Part shown: piece after piece, positions 49,625-62,515 of the stretch
How positions within the stretch are numbered: the stretch's first letter is position 1
How the letters are laid out: each line of letters opens with the position of its first letter
NCBI RefSeq assembly: GCF_932276165.1
Contig: NC_064005.1
Coordinates: 3,100,001 to 3,164,000, forward strand
Source of the DNA: Plutella xylostella
Taxonomy: Eukaryota; Arthropoda; Insecta; Lepidoptera; Plutellidae
DNA length: 64,000 nucleotides
Direction: 5' to 3'
Position numbers and translations under genes: made by a program
Notes under the pieces: model-generated
What the model saw: the letters and a program-made list of their open reading frames with translations, nothing else
Databases searched by the model: none
Told to the model about the DNA's origin: nothing

Positions 49625-49857
49625 CACTCACGGGCAATGAAATAGTTCCACTCACAAAATGGCGACACCAAACGACCCCAATTTTTTCTAACGTTTAATT
49701 TAAAATTTGAAGAAATTATGATTGTGTTTAGTTGGTAATATCCTGATGCTCCGTTAAATGTACTTTAATGTTGCAGAAGGCGTCATAAAGCTAGCTTTTT
49801 CAGTTTAGTAGTAACTGTGTGTTTTTCTCAGTGGAACCTTTTCATTGCCCGTGAGTG
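49625..49857. mobile_element. Tc1/mariner-type MITE, CACTCACGGGCAA family
   Basis: Ends CACTCACGGGCAATGAAA and the inverted CATTGCCCGTGAGTG, flanked by TA. Sister of 26577-26819. Confidence 0.85.
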
Positions 49858-51157
49858 TAATTCTTCATAGCATGTTAAATTGACGATGATAAATTGATAT
49901 AAGTCGCTAAATATTATGTTTCCAGGTAATTGAGAACCGTATATTTAGATCCGATTAGCTCCCCCTGCGTATTGGGGGTTCAGGGACTCATTCCTGAAGG
50001 GCTAGCACGGGGCGCAATTAAGACGTGACAAAAGTTCTCCGTCGCGCTCGCTCTTGAGGCTGCGCGATGTGAGTGAGCGCGATGCAAAACTTTTGAGAAA
50101 CAAAACAGCAGTTTTTCCATACAAACTTAGTCCCCTGTTCCCTCTCTGGATAATGCCACTAAAGCAATATTATTGTTTTTTACCTTTTTTATATTTTGTT
50201 CCGTCTTAATAGCGACCAGTTCTAACTTTCTGGTATTGTTTAAAATTAAAAACATAATCTTCTTATAGTAAAAAGTTAAGCAATTAGCTTTTTGCGAATT
50301 TTCAAAAGTGAAAATGTTTTCAGGAAACAAAAGTTGCTTAAAACTCCTACAAGGACCCCTTCGTTGATGCTTCCAGCTTATTCTGTAACAACCTGTATAA
50401 AATATGGACATTGACATTGACCCACGATCAAATACTTGCCTGGCAAGTATGATTTAAAAACTACAAAAAAATCCTCGATTCAGGGTTTAAACTAGGTCAT
50501 TCTCATAATAATTAGTGGAATCAAACCAGAATTAAACTGTCACGCTGCCCATTTTGGAAGAGAGAAGCCAATTCGCCATAATAACATGAATTAAAAAAAA
50601 TCGTTTGGCCATGTTGGGAATGCAAGTATAAAGTCGCATTCTCGATGTACTTAATTCAATCGTTGTTAATTATGGGAAAGTATGAACATAAAAAATCATG
50701 ATACTTATTAGGTACATTAAAACCAACAGAAAAAATACTCGTACTTATGGTCGAGAACATTTTTACTTTAAATTTTATAATTAAAAGTAAATACTTAGAT
50801 ACATACCTACTCATATTATGCACAATCATACTAACTTTAATAAAAAAACACTATTCATTTAAATTATTTTTCCAGGAGTGGTTATTTTTTAATTTAAGTA
50901 TTTGATACTTTATTGCACCAATATGAAATGAAATATGAAAATATGAAAGTGTACAAAAGGTCTTAATGCTAAAAGCATTTTCTATCAGCCAACCTACAGG
51001 AGGTACAGAAAAACTAGTAGAAAGGTGCAACAAAAAACAAAAGTAATTACGAAATAGAAATGATTAATGGTTATTTTAAAATTTTACCGCCGTAATCATA
51101 GAAAACGGTCAGTTATTTTTATAAAAGTTTCAAGAAATATGACCCTTTTAGTAGGTA
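49858..51157. other. No gene recognised
   Basis: Holds repeat scrap near 50000-50095 (GGGCTAGCACGGGGC, AAGACGTGACAAAAGTT) related to 30735-30800. Confidence 0.4.
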
Positions 51158-53128
51158 GGGTAAACTACCCTATTGTTGACACCCCTCCATTTATTGACAC
51201 AGCGCGGAATAATTAAAGAAAACAAGACAACGCTTCGTTCTATTTAGTGATATTTATCTTTGAATGCAGCAGTAATAGTTATTCTGTAATGGTAACACTC
51301 GGCAGTCCTTTTTACAGCAATGGCTGACCAATAAAACATAGACAATTCGTGCCTCTCCGTTGCTTCTTCAAATTCCGCCATCTTGGATTGCTTTTTGCAA
51401 AGGACAGTGGCTACTTTAAGAAGAAATTTGATAGTATTTCTTTAAAAAAATTATAAATTTGTTATTTGGACTGAAAAGTGAACAAAATTCCTTTTCCATT
51501 TCTTACCTCAAAAACCACTTATTTTCGGTTATAACTTCGAATTTAGGTGGTGTCAATTATAGGTAGCACTTTCGGTATATTTTCCTAATATTGACATATT
51601 GGGTCAATAATTGGAAGGAATGTTTTTTGTTTTCATGTTAATATTTTTGCTTTTTCCGGTAGTATATCCTATAATGATCATGTTAACACTATTTAATCAT
51701 TTATCCCACACGAATTTCCAATTCTTGACACAGTGTCAATACAGTGAAATCCAATTATCGACATAGTGTCAGTAATCTATTTCCCTATTATTGACATGTC
51801 TATATATAGGCAAAGTGTCAATAATTAGTCTCATAAACAATAAATATTTTTATGGGAGCTTACTATACTATGACACTCAAAAAATAACTTTTTCTGCTTC
51901 ACTTCTCACTGCCTTCCTGCAACCTATACGAAGTCGTCTGACTATCAGTGGCAGGTGGCCTGCCAACTGCTCTACGTCCACCTGTCATCATTTTGCCTGT
52001 CCAAAAGTGTCCTGCACACTTCCCACCCAGCTGAATTCACCTCGTAATCTATTAAAACTGGGATTCTGACCCGGCGGGTAAACAATGATCAAGATAGGTG
52101 TTAAGATTCACAAAATTGAATGATATCCAGCGGTATTGTTCGTTTCGATTGGGACACTGGACATTACCTTTGTCTTGAACATGTTTATCTACAGGCCAAC
52201 CCTCAAGGATGCTACGTGTAGTTCTGCGAGCATAAACTGGAGATATCAGAGGCATATTCATGATTCATGATGTCTTCATCAATACAGATGTGACAAAGCT
52301 ACACCATACTTTTTCTTTGGCCTTTCTCTTCCAGCAGCTACTTACCAGGTCTAGCTACTTACATGTCTAAGATCAGCCTTGGTCCTGATGGCCAAAAGGC
52401 GTGCTATGTCACGCTTGCCTGTTCGTTACCTCCACTCGAGAACTCGATTACTCCAACTGTCTTTCTTCATGGGTGGCTGGCCTATTGGCATCTCACATTG
52501 GTTCTCTGATGGATTGATTACCCCATTTCAGTCCGCATTACGACTTTATATCAGTGGACCTGTTAGCCCAGCCGTGACCACGTTTCTGAACCATATGGCA
52601 TCAGCAGCAGGACGCACTGGCTGGAACCTTTGAGAAATGCCCAGGAGATCATGAGACGAAGCAGCCTAACTCAGTGGGACTAGTCTGCTAGCATCAGTAT
52701 TAGATGCAGTACATATGATATGTCAGATAACTAGCTGACGACTTATGGTATGTGACACTTATGGTGTTTCAATATATCACCGTGATATACCAAATAGAGA
52801 ACCGGACCCATGGTACCCTCCCAAAGGTTTAATTCCTGTTAAAAACGGTTTTTAATACCTAATATCAAGCATGTCAATAAATGGTACAGGAGGTGTCATA
52901 AATTGGAAAACGCGTGTCAATAATTGGGAAATAGGGGTTCTTTCAAATTTATAGCTGATAATAAAAAAATAAGACTATAGGGTCATTGTTTTGTCAAAAA
53001 TATTATAAATGAATATACACCTGAAACCGCTACAGAAAAAAATACCACAATACTAATATTTTATGCGTATTTATGGCCAGTTTTGCAGACAACTCGTCTT
53101 AAAGTGTCAATAATTGGGTAGTTTACCC
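51158..53128 (-). mobile_element. 2-kb TA-flanked element, inverted copy 2
   Basis: Termini GGGTAAACTACCC and inverse, TA at 51156-51157 and 53129-53130. Aligns end to end with 27994-29957 in the opposite orientation with few small indels. Motif arrays are conserved. No intact transposase. Confidence 0.85.
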
Positions 53129-53130
53129 TA

Positions 53131-53804
53131 CTTACCCACAGGATTGTAAAACATAAGTACCTAATAAATATTGCTATAAATCAGTTCAGTTGAAACGAGT
53201 GCATGGATGCCCGCATCTTTTGAATGCTATTTATAAACAATTCTCAATGCCAACATTCAAATTGACTTCGACGAGCGTTCATTACGGAAAATCATTCGTA
53301 GTACTCTACAGTACCTACCTGCATACAAAACAATAATATGCAAAACAATCTGCATAAATAATTAAAGAGCAAAACAAACCTAAAGGCAACGGCATACGGG
53401 TGCCAGAATCTCGTGTAAAAGTGAACACATAAATTTCATTAACACTGTGGTAAACAAGCCCTCGGCTGTGCCATTTCAAAACCTAGTAAGCGCCAAGTTT
53501 GAAAAAAAAACGGGTCTTTGATCTTTACATTATTTTAGGCGATTGCGCACAAAACTGCATTGTCAGAATATCAAAAAACGCTTAGAAACGACAACAATAA
53601 TTTTAAAAATCTAGTAACTCCATCCTGCGAAATCAAAAATGCCATGAAAACCATTTTAAAACTTAGTATGAGCCACCAACCATTTGTAAGTGAAAATGAC
53701 TTACTATGTTTTAAAATGGCACAGCCGCCCTGTTCTCGGACATATTGTAATGAAACTTATTGTATTATGGAACTCTGCGGAAAATAACTGCACCAACCAC
53801 GTAA
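53131..53804. other. No gene recognised
   Basis: The 75-codon frame at 53560-53787 has several Cys but no motif or context I recognise. Confidence 0.4.
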
Positions 53805-54116
53805 GGGCCCGTTCATACTAGATCCGTCAGTGACGATTCGTTCAAAAACGTCATGCATGATAGAACCTTTTCAAAATCTTTCTAAAACCAAAAATGTTAA
53901 TTGGGGACGGATACAGTATACATGTTCACATTGCATAATGGAATCGTGTTATTTCAGACTTTACGTGATTTAAGATGTGTCCGTCTATTTACACGATTTG
54001 TAATGTGTGTGAGTGAACACGGGCATTGAAAAAGCATTCTCATCGTTAAAAAAAATAGGAATCGTGAAAAAAGACGATTCCTCAAAAACACGAATCGTCC
54101 TGGTGTGAATAGGCTC
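53805..54116. mobile_element. Harbinger-like MITE, TAA duplication
   Basis: Imperfect inverted ends GGGCCCGTTCATACTAGA and, inverted, GAGCCTATTCACACCAGGA, flanked by TAA at 53802-53804 and 54117-54119. Confidence 0.7.
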
Positions 54117-54121
54117 TAAAG

Positions 54122-54881
54122 CAGGGATGCACAGACTTATCAAGACTAGGGGCCACTCGGACAAATTATGAACTGGTGGCGGGCCGCCCCAGAAGTACAT
54201 ATAGGTCATCAAGAATTGAAAATAAGTACTTAATGTTAAAATTGTGGCTTTGGCTTGGCTTTATAATCTTTTATTTATTTATTTGGCTTCAATTTACACG
54301 TAAAACTGCTTCCAAACATTCCTTTGCAAGACGGTTTCGATTTTTTTGTCGATTTAGTATTGAAGAGTTTTGTTCACATATAGGTATAGGTACAACCAAA
54401 AAGCTGGCACATTTTTAGAGCAGTTTATAGGCAACTCTTTGTACGTATTTTTATCAATGCAGTGGTAAAAGTTCAGTAATTTTCTTTCGTTGAATTAGCT
54501 GCGTAAATCTTGGTTTTGAATGTCGATAATTTCTAACTGCATTGATCAGGATTTTTAAGTTCCTGGACATCCCTTTGCTTTTCTGCCAGAAAAAATCGAA
54601 TTTCTTCTTATTATTAAATTAAGAAATCGTTCCAGTGTCAATCCACGACTTAGCCACCTTATTTCTGTATCCTTAATACAATAAATCTCTATATTCGCTT
54701 TCAATGTCATCAAGGAATTGTTTGTATTGCCTGTGATTAACTACTTTTCGAACATTGTTTTTAGAAATAATATTTTTCGAATGTACGATGGTAACTATTA
54801 TTTTTGCTGTGGGCGGGCGGGCCACTAGTATTCGACCGGCGGGCCGCATGCGGCCCGCGGGCCGCGGTCTGTGCATCCGTG
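54122..54881. mobile_element. hAT-like non-autonomous element
   Basis: The ends CAGGGATGCACAGAC and, inverted, CACGGATGCACAGACC match the hAT CAGNGRTG consensus. The 8-bp duplication CTCTAAAG is at 54114-54121 and 54882-54889. The right end carries a G+C-rich GGGCCGCATGCGGCCCGCGG block. No transposase frame. Confidence 0.88.
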
Positions 54882-54889
54882 CTCTAAAG

Positions 54890-55949
54890 GTACCACTTGG
54901 CAGCATAGTCGGACAATCGAACCCCGGGCCATTGGCCGTAGTTTATAACGGTTTACTAAGTTTTTCAGGTGAGCTAAATACGCATTCATCATTATCACGA
55001 AATTTCGTGACCACCGTTAAGTTAGAGTTCAGATAAAATCAATTAACTTTGATCCTCCTTCGCCCGCGACCGATACGGTTTGCAGTTTTAGGCCAAAAAA
55101 AAGGAGTTAAAGTGTTTTTTTGCCATTGTAATGTCGAATTACTGTATTTTTTTACATGGGTTCAGGCGAGGCGTGCGTGATACAGCATGATACTAACGAT
55201 GTACCTGCGATATGATTGATATCTTATGGCGTGGGTCACTAGCTTACGATATCGAAGTTTCGGAGCATTTATGTGTAAGTCCCTACTAATTTAAAAAAAT
55301 TATATAATTATATATCAATATTAATTATACATAAAGGTAACAATTTTTATGTTAGTTGCCATAAATGTGCATTGCATAAATCGATTTATCAAAACATCCT
55401 ACGACATAAATAAATGTTAAGAGCTGTTTAAATAATATGTTTTGTTGTAAATTCCTCTCAAACCCAAAAAGGTAAACCTTTTCGACCGCAAAACTCGACC
55501 CAGTCGGCTCCATCTTTGATTGTAAACGAAAACGCAAAATGAACGTTTTTACAAGAGTCATAAATATGTCATTGGACTGCTGAATTTGTAAGTAAACTTT
55601 TTGCTTTCTTCGATCGCGGTGGGGAACATCTGACCAGCAAAGCACGAGGTCGTTATTATTCTGAGTATCTGACAGTTTGTTTTTACATTTTCTTGTTTAC
55701 TTTATGTGTAGCCAGCAAAGCCAGTACCAGTAAAATGTTGGGGCTGCTATGCCGAAAGTCCTGCATTCGATTCCCGTGGCAGATAGAGATTAAGTTCCAT
55801 GCCCTGCAGTAGATTATTACGGGTTGTTTTTTGAGTACATTTTCTACGTTTTGCTTTGGCTGGTTAAGTAGATGGGTAATGTATAATTACGTGCCAATAA
55901 AATTCGTAATTCCGGTTCCAGCTCACCTGTAGGTCAGCGATAGCGATGC
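54890..55949. other. No gene recognised
   Basis: A B-box-like GCATTCGATTCCCGTGGCAG near 55766 hints at an old SINE head. Confidence 0.4.
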
Positions 55950-56056
55950 AGAAAGAAATGCACATCCGGAATTCATACAGTTTCGTCACAACACGACTGG
56001 CGATTGCGTGAGAATCCTCGATCGTTCGTTCGTCGATTTAGAGAGTGACCCTCCAG
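55950..56056. mobile_element. Diverged short element, GTGACCCTCC end
   Basis: CGTTCGTTCGTCGATTTAGA and AGTGACCCTCC match the right end of the GTAACCCTCC family. Confidence 0.5.
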
Positions 56057-56143
56057 ATTGGGTTTTATACGTAGGTGCATAGATTGCTTGCTTGTAACTG
56101 TAACTCTTGTAAGTAAAAGTGTAATATTGGCACTAGCGGCTAA

Positions 56144-56320
56144 GGGTCTAGACAGACGGACCGCATTTCAATTGCAGTCGGCGTGCAGTCGTGTGAACTA
56201 GTACTTGGTAGTTGGTTTGCAGTTCTATTGCAGTGGTGTCAACTGCATTCAATATGCACCTGAACTGCAATTTGCAGTTGGATTGCAGTTGAAATGCGGT
56301 CCGTCTGTCTAGCTAGACCC
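56144..56320. mobile_element. Harbinger-like MITE with TGCAGT-rich interior
   Basis: The ends GGGTCTAGACAGACGGACCG and inverse, with TAA at 56141-56143 and 56321-56323. The interior repeats (T)TGCAGTT about ten times in both directions. Confidence 0.85.
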
Positions 56321-56323
56321 TAA

Positions 56324-57117
56324 GCCTCGCTTCATGTAAATGTTACTTGCTAGTATTGGTACCGTTTGGTACCTATTTACCAACAAGCATATTTGGTAAT
56401 TTTAGGGTGAATTTTGCAAAAGCTAGGTAGTTACTTATAAAATTTTATGTCACTATGGGATTAATTTTAAATACTTAGGTACTTACCTATCTTGTTGAAG
56501 TGTATCTACCTACTGTAGAATCTAACACTATCATAAATAGATAAGATAAGCAGACACATGGCCGTATAAAATTTAATCATTAAGTATTGCTATTTTACGA
56601 TGTCAATGTATAAAATCAAATATGCCGCCGGTATCAAGTATATTTTAGAACTAATTGTAGTAGTTTTTCGTATGAATATATTGCATTCAGTTAGCTAGCA
56701 AAATGTCATGACAAATATTATGTACTTACTTCAATAGTTACCATGTAGGTACCTATTGCATTTGTAAGTTTAAAATTAAACTCAAGAATTTTCTTTTAAG
56801 TAAGTTTACTTAATGTGAATAAAATTTATCTCAGAGTGCAGACTTATTTTGATCCTTCCCACGAAATTACTTTTAAGGCCTAGCTTAGATCACGGGAAAG
56901 GGCGTACTTATGAGAAACAACATTATTCGCAAATATTCATTCATCAAATTCAGTGGAGCGTTTGCCTTCAGTCATTCCATGACTCATAATTTGCAAAATG
57001 CGTATTCGGGATCAATGACCGAGGTTTGGCAGGTTGAATCAAAGTCAGCCATCGGGTTCACTGCATTCTATGGTGGCCCGATTTTGCGCATCACACCAAC
57101 CATTAAATCGAAATTAA
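56324..57117. other. No gene recognised
   Basis: AT-rich. The frame at 56910-57143 overlaps a MITE end and is not called. Confidence 0.4.
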
Positions 57118-57255
57118 GGGCCTATTTCACAATGTCTGGATAATAGGTACCTGTGGGACAAAAGAAATGCTGTCACTGTCTAAAACATAATTACATAGAC
57201 AGCATATGTCTTTTATCCCACAGGTAGCCATCACCAGACAATGTGAAACGGGTCC
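57118..57255. mobile_element. Harbinger-like MITE, TAA duplication
   Basis: The ends GGGCCTATTTCACAATGTCT and, inverted, GGACCCGTTTCACATTGTCT, plus inner CTGTGGGA arms; TAA at 57115-57117 and 57256-57258. Confidence 0.82.
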
Positions 57256-57258
57256 TAA

Positions 57259-59408
57259 ATCTTTTGTCTTAATACTGTTATTAAACAGTTGATGCAAGAC
57301 GGTCCTTATAGGTAGGTATGTGTGTATTGACTGGCATTATCATCGTCATCGTCACTACAATCAGTGAATAATCGTTCACTGCCCTACAAGAGATTCCAAC
57401 TAGGAGTAAAACCAGACAGTTGTCCCAGTCTTCGGAAAATACATAATACAAAAGTATTGTAAAGTAGTATGATATGAAGTAGGTATGTAAGGCATAGGCA
57501 TATAGGTGTGTACTTACTTGTTAGGTACAGTCAGCGAGTTGTGAGTTGAATGAATTGCGTGGGAAAGTCTTACGATATTAGCTATAATATTTATTTTACA
57601 GAAAGCCTTCCGAATTGTGCTGCTACATTATTCTATTTTTTTACATTTAGGTAAAAATAACATTTAGTAAACATTCCTAAACATCATTTGTTTGTTTTCG
57701 TGAGTTGCGCTGGTGCTAGAAAGTATTTTTATCTTTATCTTATCATAATTAATGAGTAAAATCTGTGAAAAGTCTAAGACCTAAATCTAAAAGTATTCGA
57801 CCCTATTAAATTATAAGAATGGGGAGCTGTTTAAAACCTTTTTCGAGTTGCAATAATGTATTTTTGTGTAAGTACTCATTTTGCACTAAGTACAAATCAA
57901 TTTATGCAAACAATTTTATTTTATCAACCGCGGTGTCAATTGCCCCACACGTGGAAGCCTTATCTGAATGCAAAGCGTGCCTGTGTTGTTTTTGTGTGTC
58001 GAGAAAATTAAGAGAACGAAATTATTAGCACTTTAGTACCTATGTAAACATGTTTTAATACCCTAAACCCCGATTAATTAAGGTAGTCAGGACTAAACCG
58101 TCACTGAACAGAACACCGGACCGTGTTTTTAACCGAATTCAAAAAAGGAAGAGTTTGTCAATTCGTCTGTATGTACCTAAGTTTATATTTTTTTGGTGAG
58201 TAACTGCTACAAGACAATCGATTCTGATGGAGCCAATTTTAGCAAAGTTATGTAGTATGTCTCATGTGTTTATTTAACTTAATTTTATTTTCAAAAAGCC
58301 ATACCTAATGTAGAATCACAAAGTACCTGATGCCTCGTGAAAGCAACATAGTAATCGGGAAACCCCTCGGAGCTACTCACACTCACAACGACTTAGCCAG
58401 TGTCGTGATGACGCAATCATCGATTTAACTACCTACTTGGTGCTGTTGCACTTGTATTGCAAAACACATACAAACGCATATTATATTCAAGGGTTTTCGC
58501 AAGTCGCAACACACTGTTACTTTTTATCGTTCATAATGTATGCATCGTAAGAGCTAAATTTTAAGTGCTGTAATGCAATTTTAGGCCCGGCTGCTTTAAA
58601 AATGCAATCTGGAATTTGTTGGTCATCTCCAAATATTTTTTGGAAGTCTTCAACGGCCTTCAACGGCTGCTAACAACGAGCTACTGTTGATAATAAATAA
58701 TAGTATATTCTGCGCAATCACTATGTTTACTAATCTTCTATAACACGTAGATACCTAATAATAATGTGTCTTTAATAACAGTAAAACCTAACCTATATTA
58801 TACAAAATTTACCTAAAACAATAATGAAATAAAGCGCGTAAATTAAAGCGCCACTTCATTAGAATGTCATCAAGATAAACTCATCAATTCTCAAGAGGGC
58901 CGGACAGCGGACAGCGAGTCATCGACTTCCAACGATATTTTAATACGGCTTGTATTTAAACCTCCACCAGAAATTATATGATACTGCCGCCAATAAATTC
59001 GAAATCTCAGCCAAAACGGATAAATCATCACCAAATCATGCTTCCCAAAATATTTTTGAAATGAACCAAATTATTTTTTACTGCATACTGTAAAACTATA
59101 TTGACACCATTAAAATTTATTTCAAACCAAATAAAGTATATCAACGCTATATAGATGTAACCAATATATTCTTTTATCAGTATCATTTTAATAATCCTTT
59201 CTAACCAAAAAAAGTAAAAGTAAATATTAAAAATTAAGTCTATACCAAATAATAAATAGCTTATCCCAAAACAATGTCACTTGTTAAATTGCTTTATGAA
59301 TTAATTAAATCATTAGTATGTGCCTAGTAAAATCTATCCGTTACGCCATCTCAACTCCCAATAAATTCTATAGAAATAAGGAATTGAAATACAATGTATT
59401 ATAGTTAA
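57259..59408. other. No gene recognised
   Basis: The 69-codon frame at 57819-58028 is Cys-rich but has no supporting context. Otherwise AT-rich DNA. Confidence 0.4.
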
Positions 59409-59740
59409 GTGCTTGGTGCTTGGGGTTTCTCTGATGGATCGTATCAGAAATGAGGTTATCTGTCAGAGAACTAAGGTTATTGACATAGCTGTCAAAATAT
59501 GCAAGCTGAAATGGCAGTGGGCTGGTCATATCTGCCGAAGAACCGATAACTGTTGGGGTAGACGAGTTCTCGAGTGGAGACCTCGAACAGGCAAACACAG
59601 CGTGGGACACCCTCCTGCCCGCTGGACTGACGACCTTAGGCGGGTTGTGGTTGGATGAGGAAGGCCGAGGACCGAGTGTTGTGGTGCTCCTTGGGAGAGG
59701 CCTATGTCCAGCATTGGATGATTATTGGCTGATGATCATG
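59409..59740 (+). pseudogene. RTE-clade LINE 3' end
   Basis: The plus strand encodes LGVSLMDRIRNEVI, KICKLKWQWAGHICRR and VGHPPARWTDDLRRV, then the frame breaks by a small deletion relative to the 24079 copy before VLWCSLGEAYVQHW-like codons and a GATGATGAT tail. Same subfamily as 24079-24275, different from 48038-48766. Confidence 0.8.
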
Positions 59741-60706
59741 ATGATGATAGGTAAATGTATGTATATGAGTATGCGGGCGCGGGGGGATGGCGCCGCTCAA
59801 ATTTGACCCTGTCCAGAAGGGGTGAATTTGCCGCGATGTATTGAGGTCGATGTACTAGACATCAACATTGCGTCCGCAAGCATCGCGCAAATTCAAAATT
59901 CATGCCGCACCACTCTTAAAGCCGCAAATGCCTACATATTAAAATTAACAGGTAAATCGATTACCTTTATACTATATTTTATATTGTTTTTGGGTAGGAT
60001 AATTTGGTGATATAAAAAAAAAATTGAACACTTAGTTTTGGTGTCAATGTTTATATTTTAGTATAGCATAATTTGGTGATGATTTATCCGTTTTGGCGAT
60101 GAAAAAGATTTTCTATTGTAAACTTGCAATTATTTGGAGGCGTGTTTATTTATTTTGGAACGTAAACGTTTTTTTTTGGGGTTTCGATTTTGGAGTTGAT
60201 TTAATTAATTTAGTTTTAATTATTTTTTTTGGTGCAATGTATTAGCGTACAATTATTTTTTTTGGTGATGATTTAAATTGTACCCTTTTAATACGAACGT
60301 TCATATATTCTTAATCTAAAGGGTCACTTTTACCAATCGCTAAACGTATTTAAAATTGTATTTAAATCATTTTTTTAATACATTTTGTACAGACGTTTGA
60401 CAGGCTACTAAATACGTTTAGCGTTTGGTGAAATTCCTCCTAAGTCAACTTCCATTGGCAAAGCTCCTCTACACAAGCGAATAAGTTTTTGAATGTTTCT
60501 TTTTAATATTCTCCGCATGCAGGTTAGTCGGGAATGAGAACCAGTTTTGAAGCAGGTAAGCATGATCCTGGACTGGGAGTATTAGGGGGTCATTCTAGTT
60601 TACGAAAACCGAAGATTTGGCGAGCGTTGTGGTCTCTACTGGATCTGAAGTCTGAAAATGCTGACTTTGCAACGGGTAAAAGCAGGGAGATTTTGTAAAG
60701 TATCTA
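59741..60706. other. No gene recognised
   Basis: Many T-rich words of the type TTTGGTGATGATTTA. Near 60591-60660 a piece resembling the GGGGTCATTC left end of the short GTAACCCTCC family. Confidence 0.4.
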
Positions 60707-60884
60707 CAGGGTGTTGCAAAATTGGTATACTAAGCCGAAACCTACATGTGCAGCATGGTGTATCTAAGCCCGAATCTGAAATCAGAATTTGGAAATTCGC
60801 GAAAAAAAATATTATTTTCCCATAGTAAAAAGTCACGTGACCAACAAAGTTTCTATGGAAAATGAATTTTTTTTTGCGAATTTG
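60707..60884. mobile_element. CAGGGTGTTGCAAAA-family element, left part, cut by a LINE
   Basis: Reads CAGGGTGTTGCAAAATTGGT to TTTCTATGGAAAATGAAT, parallel to 47890-48037. The Jockey-like LINE begins right after. Confidence 0.65.
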
Positions 60885-62258
60885 AAGTCCGCATTTATTA
60901 CTCCCATTCACAAATCAGGATCAAGAGACTGTGTTGAACACTATAGGCCCATCTCCAAATTGTGTCTACTAGCTAAAATATTCGAACGAGTTATATATAA
61001 TCAACTATATGAAAGCATTAAATCTGATTTGAGCCCAACTCAACACGGGTTTCTTAAGAGAAGATCTACAGTTTCTAATTTGATACTCCTTGACGACTTC
61101 GTCTCTGATAACATGAACAATGGCAATCAGGTCGACACTATCTACACAGACTATAGTAAGGCCTTCGATAGGATAGATCACAGACTGCTCTTAATGAAAT
61201 TGTGTGATTTGGGTATTCGAGGTGATCTCTTTCGTTGGTTCACGTCATATGTACGTAATAGAACTCAGGCCGTGGTGCTAAATGGCTACACATCTGCTTG
61301 GCGTAACATTCCATCCGGAGTTCCTCAAGGATCTCTGCTAGGGCCCTTACTTTTTGTTATATTCATTAGAGATATTGACAACTGTTTTCATCACTCCCAT
61401 CACTTGCTATTCGCAGACGACATGAAGCTTTTCAGAGTGGTGAATGATGAGTTAGATGCCTCACTTCTCCAAGAAGACTTAAATAGGCTTGATTCTTACT
61501 GTGAGCGTAACAAATTGGAATTGAATGTTTCCAAGTGTTACTCTCTCACTTTTACAAGGAAACGTTCCCCATTTAAATCAAATTACACGATAAAAAATCA
61601 CGCTCTATCCCGTGTGTACCACATTCGTGATTTGGGTGTGATTCAAGATAGTAAGCTGTTATTCGATAAGCATATAGAATCTATAGTTAACAAAGCATCC
61701 AAAGCTTTAGGCTTCATTATGCGATCTTCTAAACAATTTAAAAGTATGAAGACAGTCAAACTGCTATACTGTTCATATGTACGGAGCAATCTAGAATACG
61801 CTTGTCAGGTATGGAACCCTTGTTACGACATTCACTCGGATAGGATTGAAAAAATTCAGAGGAAATTTACACGGTACCTTAAATTTAAGTTTCGTATTCC
61901 AAACAGTATGGATTATAATCTGAGATGCATTAAATTCCATCTATTGCCACTTCACCTGCGTAGGACCGTGTCGGATATAATTTACCTCATAAAGCTTGTT
62001 AGAGGAATAAGCGACTGTCCTGATCTACTCTCTAAAATTAATATTTATGCACCTGCGCGATCATTTAGAATGAATAAACTTTTCTTCGTGCCAATCGTTC
62101 ACACTAATTACAGAAGAAACTCCTATATACTAAGAGCGTGTAGTACATTTAACAGGCTGTGCAGCGAAATCGATCTTGACATCTTCAGTAGTAGCATTGA
62201 ATCATTTAAAACTCATTTTATTCGGACTTTTGTAGCATCAACTCAACAACTTGGCTAA
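60885..62258 (+). CDS. Reverse transcriptase C-terminal two-thirds (Jockey/CR1-like)
   Basis: About 457 codons, uninterrupted: AFITPIHKSG, YRPISKLCLLAKIFE, YTDYSKAFDRIDH (catalytic Asp block), PSGVPQGSLLGPLLF, LLFADDMKLF (catalytic FADD) and the thumb region ending LEYACQVWNPCYD. There is no RNase H, fitting Jockey, CR1/L2 or Daphne-like clades. The frame opens a little upstream in repeat DNA (from 60789), but those codons are not LINE. No endonuclease, so not autonomous. Confidence 0.85.
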   Translation, partial: KSAFITPIHKSGSRDCVEHYRPISKLCLLAKIFERVIYNQLYESIKSDLSPTQHGFLKRRSTVSNLILLDDFVSDNMNNGNQVDTIYTDYSKAFDRIDHRLLLMKLCDLGIRGDLFRWFTSYVRNRTQAVVLNGYTSAWRNIPSGVPQGSLLGPLLFVIFIRDIDNCFHHSHHLLFADDMKLFRVVNDELDASLLQEDLNRLDSYCERNKLELNVSKCYSLTFTRKRSPFKSNYTIKNHALSRVYHIRDLGVIQDSKLLFDKHIESIVNKASKALGFIMRSSKQFKSMKTVKLLYCSYVRSNLEYACQVWNPCYDIHSDRIEKIQRKFTRYLKFKFRIPNSMDYNLRCIKFHLLPLHLRRTVSDIIYLIKLVRGISDCPDLLSKINIYAPARSFRMNKLFFVPIVHTNYRRNSYILRACSTFNRLCSEIDLDIFSSSIESFKTHFIRTFVASTQQLG

Positions 62259-62515
62259 ATTAATTAATTAATTAATCATATCTACTCAAGTGGTTCTTAT
62301 TGTTCTTTTGTTTTTTTTTATCTAGATGTGTTAGACTAAAATATTTAATAACTTAAGTGCGCTTTTTTAATATGTTACTAAGTAGGTACTTCTGTACATT
62401 TATCTGTGAAAGCTTGTCATTAGCTTTAAGATACCTGTTTTCATGTATTAATTATTTGTGTAACATGCTGTTAGCTTTCCTAATAAAATAAAATAAAATA
62501 AAATAAATAAATTAT
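60885..62515 (+). mobile_element. 5'-truncated Jockey/CR1-like LINE
   Basis: Starts inside the reverse transcriptase and ends with an (AAAAT)n tail at 62484-62515. 3' UTR about 225 bp. I could not see a target duplication. Confidence 0.8.

Noticed and set aside
57819..58028. 69-codon Cys-rich frame, possible small secreted protein
   Set aside because: No convincing signal peptide and no neighbouring exons; composition is that of surrounding DNA.
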